From Bradyrhizobium sp. Ec3.3 (lineage in GTDB: Bacteria > Pseudomonadota > Alphaproteobacteria > Rhizobiales > Xanthobacteraceae), in assembly GCF_000472925.1 (NCBI RefSeq), contig NZ_AXAS01000066.1:1-40685 (forward strand): DNA of 40,685 nt, read 5' to 3'. A model generated the notes under the pieces. It ran no database searches and was not told the DNA's origin. It saw nothing but the letters and a program-made list of their open reading frames with translations. Made by a program: the position numbers and the translations under genes. Positions 14,788 to 24,474 of the stretch are shown here, piece by piece. Every line of letters starts with the position of its first letter. Position 1 is the stretch's first letter.

Positions 14788-16470
14788 CTATTCGGCGGCA
14801 GTCGCCGCCACACTGGAGCGTTGATAGCCGTAAATCTGCCTCGCGGCCGCTGGCGTGATCAAGCCTTCGGCGAGGTCGAGCTCGATCGCAACCGCCGCGC
14901 GCTCCGATGTCCGTCCCCAACCGCCGCCGCCCGGTGTCTCGACCTCGAGGCGATCGCCGGTCTTCAGTACCACCTTGCCCTTGGGGAAGTGCGGTTCCCC
15001 ATTTCGGGACACTTTGCCGGTGCTGCCCGACTTCCCGCCGACGACACCGAAGCACGGATGCCGCACGCGCTCGGACGCGAGGTAGATGTTCATCGGGTTG
15101 CGCCCGAGATTGCGCAGCACGACGCGCTGGCCGAGGCCGCCGCGGCTCCTGCCGGCGCCCCCGGAGTCCGCAATGAGCTCCTTGCACTCGGTGAGCGCAG
15201 GCACCGCGATCTCGAACATTTCGATCGCCGTGACGCGGCAATTGGACGGAAAGCTCAGGGTGTCCAGCCCGTCAAATTCGGCGCGGGCGCCCTGCCCGCC
15301 GTGGAAATTCTGCACCGAGCCATACTGCGAACCATCGTCGCGCCGACCCACGCAATTGGCGGCCCAGATCGGCGCACCGCCGCTGTCGCCCATCACCTTG
15401 TCAGGCACCACGCCCTCCAGCGCCTTGAAGATCAGAGACGGAATGACATGGCCAATCAAGTTACGCGAGTTGCCCGCGGTCCACTGCTCGGGATTGAGGA
15501 TGGACCCGAGCGGCGCCTCGTCCGTGATCGGCGTGATGCAACCCTCGTTGTTCGGGGTATCGGGGTCGAGCAGGCATTTCAGCGCGTAGACCGAATGGGC
15601 GTAGCGGTAGTTGGTGCGGCAATTGATCGAGTGAAGAATTTGCTCTGATGTGCCCGTGTAGTCGACATGAATGGAATCGTCGCGGATGATCACGGACGCC
15701 TTGAGCGTCACGTCGGTGTCATAGCCGTCGAGCAGGACCTCGGCGCTATAGGTGCCGTTCGGCCATTGCCGGATCGCGCGCCGGGTCTGCGCTTCGGAGC
15801 GGGTGTGGATCGCGTCGGCCAGCTCGTCGATGCTGTCGAGACCATACTCGTCGAGAAATTTGACCATCTCGCGGCCCATGACGTTGTTGGCCGCGACCAT
15901 GGATTCGAGATCGCCCATCACCTCGGTCGGCAGGCGAACGGACGCGGCGATGATGTCGAGAACGTCCTGGTTGGGGACGCCGGCCTTGTGCAGCTTCACG
16001 ATCGGGAAGCGAATGCCCTCTTCGAAGATGTCGCTCGCTTCGGAGTGCAAGGGAGCGCCGCCAATGTCGGGCAGATGCGCGATCGAGCCGGCATAGGCCA
16101 CGACCTTGCCGTTCTTGAAGATCGGCGTGATCATGGTCACGTCGGGCAGATGGCCGGTGCCGATCTCCGGATCGTTGGTGGCGAGCACGTCGCCTTCCTG
16201 GAGCGTCTCGGCCGGGAACTTCGGCAGGAAGTATTTTTGCGCGGCGACCGGCAGCGAGGTGATGAACACCGGGATCGACCAGGTGCACTGCGCCAGCGCG
16301 CGGCCGCGGCTGTCGAGCAGCACAGTGACATAGTCATGGTTCTCGCGCACGATCGGCGAGAACGCGGTGCGGCCGAGCACGATGTCGGCCTGATCGGCGA
16401 TGAAGATCAAGCGATTCCACATCACCTGCAGATTGATCGGATCGTTGAAGTCGGCAGCGTTCGCGGACAT
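14788..16470 (-). CDS. hyuB: Hydantoinase B/oxoprolinase family subunit
   Basis: This 560-residue protein matches the HyuB subunit of ATP-dependent hydantoinase/oxoprolinase-type enzymes. Visible features are NDPEIGTGHLPDV (the usual form is NDPYxGGTHLPD) and AHLPDIGG (commonly AHxADIGG), a C-terminal GAGRSRGG-like glycine-rich segment and GGGGWG near the end. With HyuA it would open a cyclic amide such as a hydantoin or 5-oxoproline using ATP. It starts 13 bases after hyuA. The histidine-to-leucine change in AHLPD relative to many homologues is noteworthy but not unique to my knowledge. Confidence 0.9.
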   Translation of the reverse strand: MSANAADFNDPINLQVMWNRLIFIADQADIVLGRTAFSPIVRENHDYVTVLLDSRGRALAQCTWSIPVFITSLPVAAQKYFLPKFPAETLQEGDVLATNDPEIGTGHLPDVTMITPIFKNGKVVAYAGSIAHLPDIGGAPLHSEASDIFEEGIRFPIVKLHKAGVPNQDVLDIIAASVRLPTEVMGDLESMVAANNVMGREMVKFLDEYGLDSIDELADAIHTRSEAQTRRAIRQWPNGTYSAEVLLDGYDTDVTLKASVIIRDDSIHVDYTGTSEQILHSINCRTNYRYAHSVYALKCLLDPDTPNNEGCITPITDEAPLGSILNPEQWTAGNSRNLIGHVIPSLIFKALEGVVPDKVMGDSGGAPIWAANCVGRRDDGSQYGSVQNFHGGQGARAEFDGLDTLSFPSNCRVTAIEMFEIAVPALTECKELIADSGGAGRSRGGLGQRVVLRNLGRNPMNIYLASERVRHPCFGVVGGKSGSTGKVSRNGEPHFPKGKVVLKTGDRLEVETPGGGGWGRTSERAAVAIELDLAEGLITPAAARQIYGYQRSSVAATAAE

Positions 16471-16483
16471 GAGGGCGTAGTCC

Positions 16484-18550
16484 TTAGGCGATGTTGATCA
16501 CGAGATTGCCGTTGATGTCGACATGCGCCGTGCCGCTCGGCCCGACCACCGCGGTCGACTCGCGCTGCTCGACGATCGCCGGCCCCTGGATCGCTTCGCC
16601 GACGGGGAGTTTGTAGTGGTCGTAGACCGGCGTATCGACGAAGCCGCCGGCTTCGCTGAAATAGACCGAGCGGGTGCCCTTGCGGGCCTCGGCGGCGTGG
16701 CGGGTGTGCGGCGGCGTGACCTGATCCTTCTCGCCGCTGGAGCGCAGGCGCCAGGTGATCACCTCGACGGACGAGCCCGCGACGGTGCGGCCGAACAGCT
16801 CGCAATAGAGCTTGTAGAAATTGGCGAGCAACTCCTCATGGAATTGCTTTGGCGGCAGGCTGCGATCCGGCAGCGCGACCGTGATCTCGTGGCCCTGGCC
16901 GACGTGACGCATGTCGACCGTGTAGCTGTTGGTGATGGTCTCCGGCGCAACGCCGGCGGCGCGCACGACCTCAGCCCCTTGGGCCGAGAGATCGCCGAGC
17001 AGGCGATCCATCGCGGCAAAGTCCCAATTGTCGACCTGCATCGGGAAGCTCGCGGACAGATCAACCGCGACCGGCGCGATCAAGAGGCCGATTGCCGACG
17101 TGACACCGGCGCCGGTCGGGCAGATGATGCGCCTGATGCCGAGCTTGCGCGCGATGCCATAGGCATGCACCGGCCCGGCGCCGCCGAAGGCGACCATCGG
17201 CAGGCTGCGTGGATCGACGCCGAGGTCTGTCGCGTGAACCGCCGCGGCCTTGCTCATGGATTCATTGACGAGATCGTGGATGCCGAAGGCGCAGCGAGAA
17301 ACGCTGACGTCGAGCGAGGCCGCGAGCTTCGTCATCGCGGCGAGCGCGGCGTCCCTCGACACCTTGAACGAGCCGCCGACGAAGGATTCGGTGCCCATAT
17401 AGCCGAGTAGGATATCGGCGTCCGTGACGGTCGGCTCGGTGCCGCCGCGCTGATAGGCCGCCGGCCCCGGCAACGCCCCCGCCGACCGCGGACCGACGTC
17501 GAGCAGGCCGAGCGGATTCTTCGCCGCGATCGAGCCGCCGCCGGCGCCGATCTCGATCATGCGGATCGACTGGATTTTCAGTGGGAAGCCCGAACCCTTT
17601 CGAAAGCGGTGATAATGCGCGACCTCGAGGTCGGTGCCGACCGTCGGCTCACCGTTCGGGATCAGGCACAATTTCGCGGTGGTGCCGCCCATATCGAAGG
17701 ACAGCACGCTGCCTTCGCCGGCGATACGGCCGAACTCAGCGGCGGCGACGGCGCCGGCGGCCGGCCCCGATTCAATCAGTCGCACCGGTAGCTCAGCGGC
17801 GCGGCTGCTCGGCACGAGGCCGCCCGACGAGGTCATCCAGAGCACCTGGCGATGGATGCCCCTGGCGCAAAATTCGCGTTCGAGATGGGCGACGTGGCCC
17901 GACATCTGCGGTCGCGTATAGGCATTGACGACGGTAGTCGAGGCACGGTCGAACTCGCGAACCTCCGGACAGACCTCGGACGACAACGACACGAAGATAT
18001 CGGGATCCTCCTCGCGCAGCAGCGCTGCAATGCGCTGCTCGTGATCCGGATATTTATAGGCGTGCAGCAGACAGACGGCGACGGACTTGATGCCTTCCGT
18101 ACGCAACCGACCGGCGATCTCGCGGACCGTCTCCTCCTCCAGCGCCGTGATGACGTCACCGTCAGCCGAGATCCGCTCGATCGCGCCAAAGCTGTTGGCA
18201 CGGGTCACCAGCGGATCGGGATACTTCAGATTCAGATCGTAGAGATCGTAGCGCCCCTCGTTGCGGATGCGCAGCATGTCCTGGAAGCCGGCCGTCGAGA
18301 TGAACCCGGTCTTGACGCCCTTGCGCTCCAGCACGGCATTGGTGACGACGGTGGTGGCACCGAGCACCTGAAGGCTGTCGAGATCGACGACGTCGCCGAA
18401 CTCGGCGAGCAGTTCGGAAACCCCGCGAACCACGGCCTCGGCCGGGTTGGTTGGCGTGCTCAGCACTTTGTGAAGATGAAGTTCGCCCTTGTCGTCGAGC
18501 AGCGCGAAATCGGTGAAGGTGCCGCCGGTATCGAATGCGAGCTTGGCCAT
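16484..18550 (-). CDS. hyuA: Hydantoinase A/oxoprolinase family subunit
   Basis: This 688-residue HyuA-type ATPase subunit has the ASKHA fold. The N-terminal phosphate loop is DTGGTFTD (residues 7-14), and a second is SFDMGGTTAKLCLI. GAGGGSIAA and AFGGAGPVHAYGIA are further family hallmarks. The start at ATG 18550 has GAGGAAAAAG upstream. The frame is open to 18766 but that extension has no family likeness and covers a palindromic regulator site, so I exclude it. It forms the catalytic pair with hyuB. Members of this family act on hydantoins, 5-oxoproline or, in related enzymes, acetone. Confidence 0.92.
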   Translation of the reverse strand: MAKLAFDTGGTFTDFALLDDKGELHLHKVLSTPTNPAEAVVRGVSELLAEFGDVVDLDSLQVLGATTVVTNAVLERKGVKTGFISTAGFQDMLRIRNEGRYDLYDLNLKYPDPLVTRANSFGAIERISADGDVITALEEETVREIAGRLRTEGIKSVAVCLLHAYKYPDHEQRIAALLREEDPDIFVSLSSEVCPEVREFDRASTTVVNAYTRPQMSGHVAHLEREFCARGIHRQVLWMTSSGGLVPSSRAAELPVRLIESGPAAGAVAAAEFGRIAGEGSVLSFDMGGTTAKLCLIPNGEPTVGTDLEVAHYHRFRKGSGFPLKIQSIRMIEIGAGGGSIAAKNPLGLLDVGPRSAGALPGPAAYQRGGTEPTVTDADILLGYMGTESFVGGSFKVSRDAALAAMTKLAASLDVSVSRCAFGIHDLVNESMSKAAAVHATDLGVDPRSLPMVAFGGAGPVHAYGIARKLGIRRIICPTGAGVTSAIGLLIAPVAVDLSASFPMQVDNWDFAAMDRLLGDLSAQGAEVVRAAGVAPETITNSYTVDMRHVGQGHEITVALPDRSLPPKQFHEELLANFYKLYCELFGRTVAGSSVEVITWRLRSSGEKDQVTPPHTRHAAEARKGTRSVYFSEAGGFVDTPVYDHYKLPVGEAIQGPAIVEQRESTAVVGPSGTAHVDINGNLVINIA

Positions 18551-18681
18551 CTTTTTCCTCGAAGCGATCGCCTTCACGACGATGCTGATCCGTCGAAATC
18601 GCCTGCAGATCGTGCGATCAAATCCACGACGTATTCGAAGGTAGGAAATGCGGTCGCACGCGACCACCACAACTCCGGTCT

Positions 18682-18708
18682 GCCGCCATAGGTTTTGTTT
18701 ATGGCTCG
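18682..18708. promoter_or_regulatory. LysR-type binding site upstream of hyuA
   Basis: GCCGCCATA-N9-TATGGCTCG is an imperfect copy of the palindrome at 25794-25820, with ATA-N9-TAT at its core, as LysR-type sites have. It shares the 16 bases CGGTCTGCCGCCATAG with that site. It lies 132 bases upstream of the hyuA start and just after the lysR gene. Confidence 0.6.
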
Positions 18709-18775
18709 ACGAAACCGGCGCGATGCAACCGCCGAGCATGGCGAGGCGCGGCACTTTGAAGTGCAAGCGTGTTGT

Positions 18776-19717
18776 CTAGACGGTCCGGATGCCCTGCGGA
18801 TGGCTGCGCATCAGCTTCTCGACGACGGTCAGCAGGACTGCGCGCGTGGCAAGCGCCGGCTCCGACAGCGGCAGATGATCGGAGACGCACAAGGAGACAG
18901 TCGCCTCGATGGCGGGGCGCACCAGCCGCCGCACCTCGACGCCGGCAAAGCTCGACGCGCTGGCGGCCGCAACCGAGGCCGGCAGGATGGTCGAGCCGAG
19001 CCCCTCGGTGACGGCGGCGCCAAGCGCGGAGACGGACTCGATCTCAGAGGTCACATTCGGCGTCACTCGCGCCCGCGCAAGCGATTCATCGATCAGGCGC
19101 CGCAAAAAGTGGCCCTGGCTCGGCAGCAGCAGCTTGACGTCGGCCAGCGCCGACAGCGGTAGCGGCTCATCCGCTGGCTTTTTCGCCGCCGGCCCGGCGC
19201 GCGAGACAAGATACAGTTCTTCGCGAAACAGCGGTTGCAGCTTGACGCCTTTGATCGGGCCGGAGCCGTAGATCATGGCCATGTCCATCCTGCCGGTCAT
19301 GATCAGCTCACTCAGTACATGACCAAAGCTGTCATTGATATGGACGATGATCTGCGGATGCAGCGTCGACATCTCCTTCAATATCGGCAGCGACAGCGTG
19401 CTCGATGCCGAATAGGTCGCAAGGCCAATCGACACTCGCCCGGCCAGCGCCTTGGTCGATTGATCGATATCGATCTGCGCCTGTTCGATCTGCTTCAGCA
19501 GCAACTGGGCGTGGCGATAGAGGATCAGGCCGGCTTCGGTCGGGACGATGCCGTGGTTGGAGCGGAGCAGCAGCTTGTGCTTGAAGTGGCTCTCGAGCGC
19601 GGCGATCTGCTGGGAGAGCGCCGGCTGCGCCGTCCGCAACAGGCCGGCGGCGCGCGAGACGCTGCCGGCGTCGACGACTTTGACAAAGCTCTTCAGCTTC
19701 CTGAAATCGACGCTCAT
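18776..19717 (-). CDS. LysR-family transcriptional regulator
   Basis: This 313-residue LysR-type regulator has an N-terminal winged helix-turn-helix at about residues 5-62 (LKSFVKVVDAGSVSRAAGLL, then PALSQQIAALE) and a C-terminal periplasmic-binding-like effector domain. The domain arrangement and SQQIAALE/FKHKLLLRS segments resemble the Nac/CynR-like branch. Unusually it lies in line with the operon, between the aminotransferase gene and hyuA, rather than divergent from its target. Two matching palindromes, one before hyuA and one before the binding-protein gene, are good candidates for its sites. The effector is probably the module's substrate (inference). Confidence 0.9.
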   Translation of the reverse strand: MSVDFRKLKSFVKVVDAGSVSRAAGLLRTAQPALSQQIAALESHFKHKLLLRSNHGIVPTEAGLILYRHAQLLLKQIEQAQIDIDQSTKALAGRVSIGLATYSASSTLSLPILKEMSTLHPQIIVHINDSFGHVLSELIMTGRMDMAMIYGSGPIKGVKLQPLFREELYLVSRAGPAAKKPADEPLPLSALADVKLLLPSQGHFLRRLIDESLARARVTPNVTSEIESVSALGAAVTEGLGSTILPASVAAASASSFAGVEVRRLVRPAIEATVSLCVSDHLPLSEPALATRAVLLTVVEKLMRSHPQGIRTV

Positions 19718-19812
19718 CTCTGTCGAACGCTATTCCTCAAATCTGTGCCGACACTATCCTTTATCTAGCCCCTTGATTTCAATGAGTTTCTTCCTGGGAT
19801 CGCCGTTTTCGC

Positions 19813-21021
19813 TCAGCGCAGGGCGCGGCAGGCCCGCTCGATCCGGTCGCAGGCGTCCTTGATCGCGTCCATCGAGGTCGCGATCGACAGGCGAAAATAC
19901 GGCGACAGGCCATAGGCCGCGCCCTGCACGGCGGCGACGCCGACTCCGTCAAGCAGATAGAGCACGAAGTCGAGATCGTTCTCGATCACCTTGCCATCTG
20001 GCGTGGTCTTGCCGATCACGCCGGCACAGCCGGGATAGAGGTAGAAGGCGCCATCAGGCACGAGGCACGACAGGCCCGGGATCGCATTCAGCCGCGCGCA
20101 TGCGTAGTCGCGACGTTCCTTGTACAGCTTGACGCTGTCGCGCACGAACGACTGGTCGCTGGTCAGCGCATGAGCCGCTGCCGCCTGGCTGATCGACGAC
20201 GGACAGGAAGACATCTGCGATTGCAGCTTGTTGATCGCCGCGACCAGCGGCGCGGGGCCGGCGGCATAACCGATCCGCCATCCAGTCATGGCATAGGTTT
20301 TGGACACGCCATTGGTCAGCAGAATGCGATCCTTCAAGGCCGGCACCGCAGCCGCCAACGTGGTCGCAGGCTCGTCGCGGTACCAGATTTGGTCGTAGAT
20401 ATCGTCTGACAGCACAAGGACATTGGGATGGCGAAGCAGCACAGCACCGAGCGCCTCGAGGTCGCTGCGGGAATAGGCCGCGCCGGTCGGGTTCGACGGC
20501 GCATTGAGGATCAGCCAGCGCGTCTTCGGCGCAATCGCGGCTTCCAGCGCCTCGGCCGTCAACTTGAAGCCCTGGTTCTCCGAGCAGCGAACAATCACGG
20601 GCTTGCCGTCATTGGCGATGACCATGTCGGGATAGGACACCCAATAGGGTGCGGGAATGATGACTTCGGCGCCCTCCTCCACGCTCGCCATCAGCGCCAG
20701 GAACAGGATCTGCTTGGCGCCGCCGCCGACGCAGATCTCATTGTCCGCATAGTCGAGCCCAAGGCGGCGCTTGTAGTCGGCGATCACAGCCTTGCGCAGC
20801 GCAACTGCGCCGTTGACGGCGGTATATTTGGTCTCGCCACGATCGATCGCCTCATGAGCCGCCGTCTTGACGTGATCGGGCGTGTCGAAATCAGGCTCGC
20901 CAATCGCCATGTCGACGATGTCGCGGCCGGCGGCCTTCAGCTCGCGCACCCGCGCGGACGCCGCCGTGGTCGGAGATATCTTGATGCGCGAGACGCGCGC
21001 GGCCGGCACGAAGATCGTCAC
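19813..21021 (-). CDS. Class I aminotransferase (aspartate aminotransferase type)
   Basis: This 402-residue PLP-dependent fold type I aminotransferase resembles AatA/AspC of rhizobia. The PLP lysine is K241 in SKTYAMTGWRIGY. NAPSNPTG is at 173-180, D207 binds the pyridine ring nitrogen, and GETKYTAVNG lies near residue 65. The start is GTG with AAGGACG upstream. It is placed 30 bases after the last transporter gene and 95 bases before lysR. Probable role: moving the amino group of an amino acid released by the hydantoinase, or made in the same pathway, to a ketoacid. Broad specificity is common in this family, so the exact substrate is open. Confidence 0.9.
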   Translation of the reverse strand: MTIFVPAARVSRIKISPTTAASARVRELKAAGRDIVDMAIGEPDFDTPDHVKTAAHEAIDRGETKYTAVNGAVALRKAVIADYKRRLGLDYADNEICVGGGAKQILFLALMASVEEGAEVIIPAPYWVSYPDMVIANDGKPVIVRCSENQGFKLTAEALEAAIAPKTRWLILNAPSNPTGAAYSRSDLEALGAVLLRHPNVLVLSDDIYDQIWYRDEPATTLAAAVPALKDRILLTNGVSKTYAMTGWRIGYAAGPAPLVAAINKLQSQMSSCPSSISQAAAAHALTSDQSFVRDSVKLYKERRDYACARLNAIPGLSCLVPDGAFYLYPGCAGVIGKTTPDGKVIENDLDFVLYLLDGVGVAAVQGAAYGLSPYFRLSIATSMDAIKDACDRIERACRALR

Positions 21022-21051
21022 TGTGATCGTCCTTTTAGTTTGTTAATCGCG

Positions 21052-21792
21052 TCAGTGTTCGACGTCGGTCTCACCGCGCATGCGGCCGGTGAGGAAGAGC
21101 TCGCCGAGTTCGTCATGGGTGATGTCGGCGGGAAGACCGTCCCAGATCACCTTGCCGAGCCGCAGGATGACGGCGCGCTGAGCCACCGCCATCGCCTTCT
21201 TGGTGTTCTGCTCAACCAGCAGGATGGTCTGGCCGGCTGCGTTGATGCGCAAGAGCTCGTCGAACACGATACCGATCGCGGTCGGCGACAGGCCGACCGA
21301 GGGCTCGTCGACCAGCAGGATCTTTGGCCGCTGCAGCACGGCCATCGCGACCTCGAGCAATTGCTGCTCGCCGCCGGACATGTTACCGGCGAGCGTATTC
21401 CGGCGCGTCTTCAGGATCGGGAACAGATCATAGACATAGTCGCGCTCCGCCTTCACTCTGGCATCGCGCAGTGTGTAGGCGGCCATCTGCAGGTTCTCGT
21501 CGACCGTCATCACCGGAAAGTTGCAGCGGCCCTGCGGCACCCAGGAGATTCCCTCGGCCAGGATCGCGCGGGACTTGAAGGCCGAGATGTCCTTGCCCTG
21601 CCAGTTGATGCTGCCGCCCTTGACGGTCGTCATGCCGTAGAGCGTCTTGAGCAGCGTCGACTTGCCGGCGCCGTTCGGCCCCATCAGCGCGACGAACTGG
21701 CCCTGTGGCACGTCGAGATCGACGCCGTTGAGGATGTCGAGCGAGCCATAGCCGGCGCGCAGACCCTTGATCGAGAGAGAGGGTTCAGCCAC
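21052..21792 (-). CDS. Branched-chain-type ABC transporter ATPase (LivF-like), module 2
   Basis: This 246-residue ATPase has Walker A GPNGAGKS (38-45), signature MSGGEQQLLEVAMAV and Walker B ILLVDEPSVGLSPT. VDEPSVGLSP is typical of LivF proteins rather than UrtE, in contrast to the TEGIQP form in module 1. The gene overlaps the end of the partner ATPase gene by eight bases. It acts at the cytoplasmic face of the importer with the LivG-like ATPase. Confidence 0.9.
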   Translation of the reverse strand: MAEPSLSIKGLRAGYGSLDILNGVDLDVPQGQFVALMGPNGAGKSTLLKTLYGMTTVKGGSINWQGKDISAFKSRAILAEGISWVPQGRCNFPVMTVDENLQMAAYTLRDARVKAERDYVYDLFPILKTRRNTLAGNMSGGEQQLLEVAMAVLQRPKILLVDEPSVGLSPTAIGIVFDELLRINAAGQTILLVEQNTKKAMAVAQRAVILRLGKVIWDGLPADITHDELGELFLTGRMRGETDVEH

Positions 21793-22555
21793 CGAGATAG
21801 GCCTCCCTTACCGCCTGGTTCTGGACGATTTCGTCGGGTGTTCCCTCCGCAAGCTTGCGGCCCTGGTCGAGCACGACCACGCGCTTGCACAGGCTCGTCA
21901 CCACGTCGATATTGTGCTCGATGATCAGGAAGCTGACGCCGAAGGAGGTGTTGGCGAGGCGAATGCTCTCGACCACGCGCTCGATTAGCTTTGGATTAAT
22001 GCCGGCCATCGGCTCGTCGAGCAGAATGAGCTTCGGCTCGGGCATCAGCATCGAGGCGAACTGGATCAGCTTCTGCTGTCCACCGGAGAGCTTGCCCGCG
22101 GGCTGGAAGCGCACGTCCCAGAGGCCGGCGATCTTGATCAGCTCGCGCGCCCTCTCCCTTAGGGCCGTGACGCGGTTGCGCGCGGCGGCGCCGATGCCAA
22201 AGGTCGACCAGATCCCCGGAAAGGTGAACATCTGGCCGGCGATCACGAGGTTCTCCTCAATATCGAGCGCTGAGAACACCACTGTCTTCTGGAACGAGCG
22301 CAGCATGCGCCCTTCGCGGGCTATGTCGTTCAGCGACCAGCCCGTGATGTCCTGGCCATCGAGCTTCACCGCTCCCGCGCTGGGCTTCGCAAGCCCGGTC
22401 ACGCAGTCGAAGAAGGTCGATTTTCCGGACCCGTTGGGTCCGATCAGCCCGCAGATCTCGCCACGATCGACATGCAGGTCGACGCCGTCGACCGCACGCA
22501 CGGCGCCGTAGGATTTGCAGAGGCCCGAGATGTCGAGGATCGGCAGCCCGCTCAT
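21785..22555 (-). CDS. Branched-chain-type ABC transporter ATPase (LivG-like), module 2
   Basis: This 256-residue LivG-type ATPase has Walker A GPNGSGKS (39-46), signature LSGGQQKLIQFASML, Walker B LILLDEPMAGINP and a switch histidine in LIIEHNIDVV. It overlaps the LivM-like permease gene by four bases (ATGA) and the LivF-like gene by eight, so the three should be translationally coupled. Confidence 0.9.
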   Translation of the reverse strand: MSGLPILDISGLCKSYGAVRAVDGVDLHVDRGEICGLIGPNGSGKSTFFDCVTGLAKPSAGAVKLDGQDITGWSLNDIAREGRMLRSFQKTVVFSALDIEENLVIAGQMFTFPGIWSTFGIGAAARNRVTALRERARELIKIAGLWDVRFQPAGKLSGGQQKLIQFASMLMPEPKLILLDEPMAGINPKLIERVVESIRLANTSFGVSFLIIEHNIDVVTSLCKRVVVLDQGRKLAEGTPDEIVQNQAVREAYLGG

Positions 22556-23571
22556 TTGCGCCTCTCGAGGAATGACCAGAAGCGGCCGATCAAGGGAGCG
22601 AACCCGTTCGGGAAGTAGAACACAAGGGCGAGCAGGAAGAAGCCGTAGGCGATCATCCGCAGCTCCGGCGCGACGCGCAGGGCTTCGGTGAGGCCGACGA
22701 ACAGCAGGCTGCCGAAGATGACGCCCGAGATGGTCCCCGCCCCGCCGCCGAGTACGATGATCAGCATCGTCGTCGAGTAGTACATCTGGAATGTCAGCGG
22801 GCTGACCACGGTCAAATAATGCGCATAGAGGCTGCCGCCGAGCCCGGCAAACACGGCGCTGATCATGAAGACGACCAGCTTGTAGTGCCAGGTAGGGATG
22901 CCCACGGATTCAGCGAGCGTCTCATTCTCGCGGATCGCGATCATGTTGCGGCCGGCCGGAGAGCGAACGATCAGATAGACGGCCAGGGTTGCCAGCGCAG
23001 CGATAGCGAGCACCAGATAGTAGAAGCCGACGGTGCCGGAGACCGTGAACGAAGCCGGCCCCAGTGCGAAGTAAGGCTTTGGTATCGCCGCCAGTCCCAT
23101 GTCGCCACGCGTCAGGCTGATCCAGTTCTTGGCGATGGCCTGGCCGATAATGACGAAGCCTAACGTGCACATCACGAAGGAGGTGGCGCGCAGCCTCAAG
23201 GCGGGGATCCCGAGCGGCAGCGCGATCGCGCCGGTGACGAGGCCGGCGGCGAGGAAATTCAGATAGAACGGCGTACCGAAATGCACCGCCAGCAACGCGG
23301 AGGCATAGGCGCCTATGCCGAAGAACGCCGCCTGCGCCAGCGACAACAGGCCGGTGTATCCGAGCAGCAGGTTGAGACCGTGGGCCGGCAGCAGGAAGAT
23401 CAGGGCGATGATGATCGCGTGCAGCGGGTAATTGCCGAGGAACAGCGGCGCGACACAGGCCAGCGCGACGAGCGCGAAGCCGAAGGGAATGCGGAGATCC
23501 GGTCCCCTCCTCACGGCCGGGCTTGCGGCTGATGTCATGGTCTGGTCTCGGACGATCTCGGTCAATGTCAC
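22552..23571 (-). CDS. Branched-chain-type ABC transporter permease (LivM-like), module 2
   Basis: This inner-membrane permease is 339 residues from the GTG at 23571; an ATG at 23538 would give 328 residues and is equally plausible. The LivM family region LLLGYTGLLSLAQAAFFGIG is present, as is a cytoplasmic loop IRENETLAESVGIPTWHYK that contacts an ATPase. The rest is a run of hydrophobic helices. The N-terminal extension before residue 30 is polar and poorly conserved in this family. Confidence 0.86.
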   Translation of the reverse strand: MTLTEIVRDQTMTSAASPAVRRGPDLRIPFGFALVALACVAPLFLGNYPLHAIIIALIFLLPAHGLNLLLGYTGLLSLAQAAFFGIGAYASALLAVHFGTPFYLNFLAAGLVTGAIALPLGIPALRLRATSFVMCTLGFVIIGQAIAKNWISLTRGDMGLAAIPKPYFALGPASFTVSGTVGFYYLVLAIAALATLAVYLIVRSPAGRNMIAIRENETLAESVGIPTWHYKLVVFMISAVFAGLGGSLYAHYLTVVSPLTFQMYYSTTMLIIVLGGGAGTISGVIFGSLLFVGLTEALRVAPELRMIAYGFFLLALVFYFPNGFAPLIGRFWSFLERRK

Positions 23572-23581
23572 ATCCCAGCGA

Positions 23582-24454
23582 TCAGAAGCGCGCCTGCGCG
23601 GAGAACAGCCCGTGCGGACGCCACATCAGTACGAGCATCAGGGTCGCAAAGCCGACGGTGTCGCGGAACTGCAGGCCGACATAGGTGGCAACCAGGCTCT
23701 CGGCGATGCCAAGGATCATCGCCGCGACGAAGGTGCCGCGGACATTGCCGAGCCCGCCCATGATGATGATCGGCAGCGTCTTGAAGGTGATGAGCTCGCC
23801 CATGCCGCCGTAGACGCTCACATTCACCGGCGCAGTTAGCACACCCGACAGCGCCGCAAGGCAGGCGCCGAGGATGAAGGTCCAGAGCGCAACATGGCGG
23901 ACGTCGATGCCGACCACCGCGCAGCACTCGATGTTCTGCGAGACCGCGCGCATCGCCTTGCCGATCCGGCTGTAGGTCACCATCAGCTCGAGGCCGACGA
24001 ACACGATGAGGCCGACGATGATGATCAGGATGCGCTGCTCGGCCAGCGTGAAGCCGAACAGGCTTACCGGCTCGATATAACCGCCGGAGAAGAACTTGTA
24101 GCTGCCGCCGAACACCAGGATGATGGTGTTCTGCAGGATTAACGCGACGCCGAGCGTTGCTAACACGCCGGCCTCGGCGGGCGCTCCCACGATCCGCTGC
24201 ATCACGAAGTTGCCCACGACGACGGCGATCACCGCCGTCGCCACCACGCCGATCACGATCGCCGCAGGATAGGGCAGATCGAAATAGTCGATCGCGAACC
24301 AGGCCCCGAAGGTGCCGAGCATATAGTATTCGCCATGGGCGAAGTTGATGGCGCGCAGCACGCCGAAGATCATCGTCATGCCGACGGCAACGATCGCATA
24401 GACCGATCCAGATACGATGCCGTTAACGATCTGCTCGATGACCGTGTAGAACAT
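23582..24454 (-). CDS. Branched-chain-type ABC transporter permease (LivH-like), module 2
   Basis: This 290-residue LivH-type inner-membrane permease has the conserved segment FGVLRAINFAHGEYYMLGTF near residues 30-50, GKAMRAVSQNIECCAVVGID as the ATPase-contact loop, and GGLGNVRGTFVAAMILGIAE before the last helices. It follows the binding-protein gene by 20 bases. The CC pair in the coupling loop is unusual but I attach no function to it. Confidence 0.9.
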   Translation of the reverse strand: MFYTVIEQIVNGIVSGSVYAIVAVGMTMIFGVLRAINFAHGEYYMLGTFGAWFAIDYFDLPYPAAIVIGVVATAVIAVVVGNFVMQRIVGAPAEAGVLATLGVALILQNTIILVFGGSYKFFSGGYIEPVSLFGFTLAEQRILIIIVGLIVFVGLELMVTYSRIGKAMRAVSQNIECCAVVGIDVRHVALWTFILGACLAALSGVLTAPVNVSVYGGMGELITFKTLPIIIMGGLGNVRGTFVAAMILGIAESLVATYVGLQFRDTVGFATLMLVLMWRPHGLFSAQARF

Positions 24455-24474
24455 GTTGATCCCGTTGCGCTGCC

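Noticed and set aside
18551..18766. In-frame extension of hyuA upstream of the chosen start
   Set aside because: It covers the LysR-type palindrome and has no similarity to HyuA N-termini. The DTGGTFTD motif sits at the normal distance from the chosen ATG.
20428..21924. 498-residue plus-strand open frame opposite the aminotransferase and LivF-like genes
   Set aside because: It spans two convincing minus-strand genes and reads as a low-complexity Arg/Asp/His-rich product typical of antisense frames.
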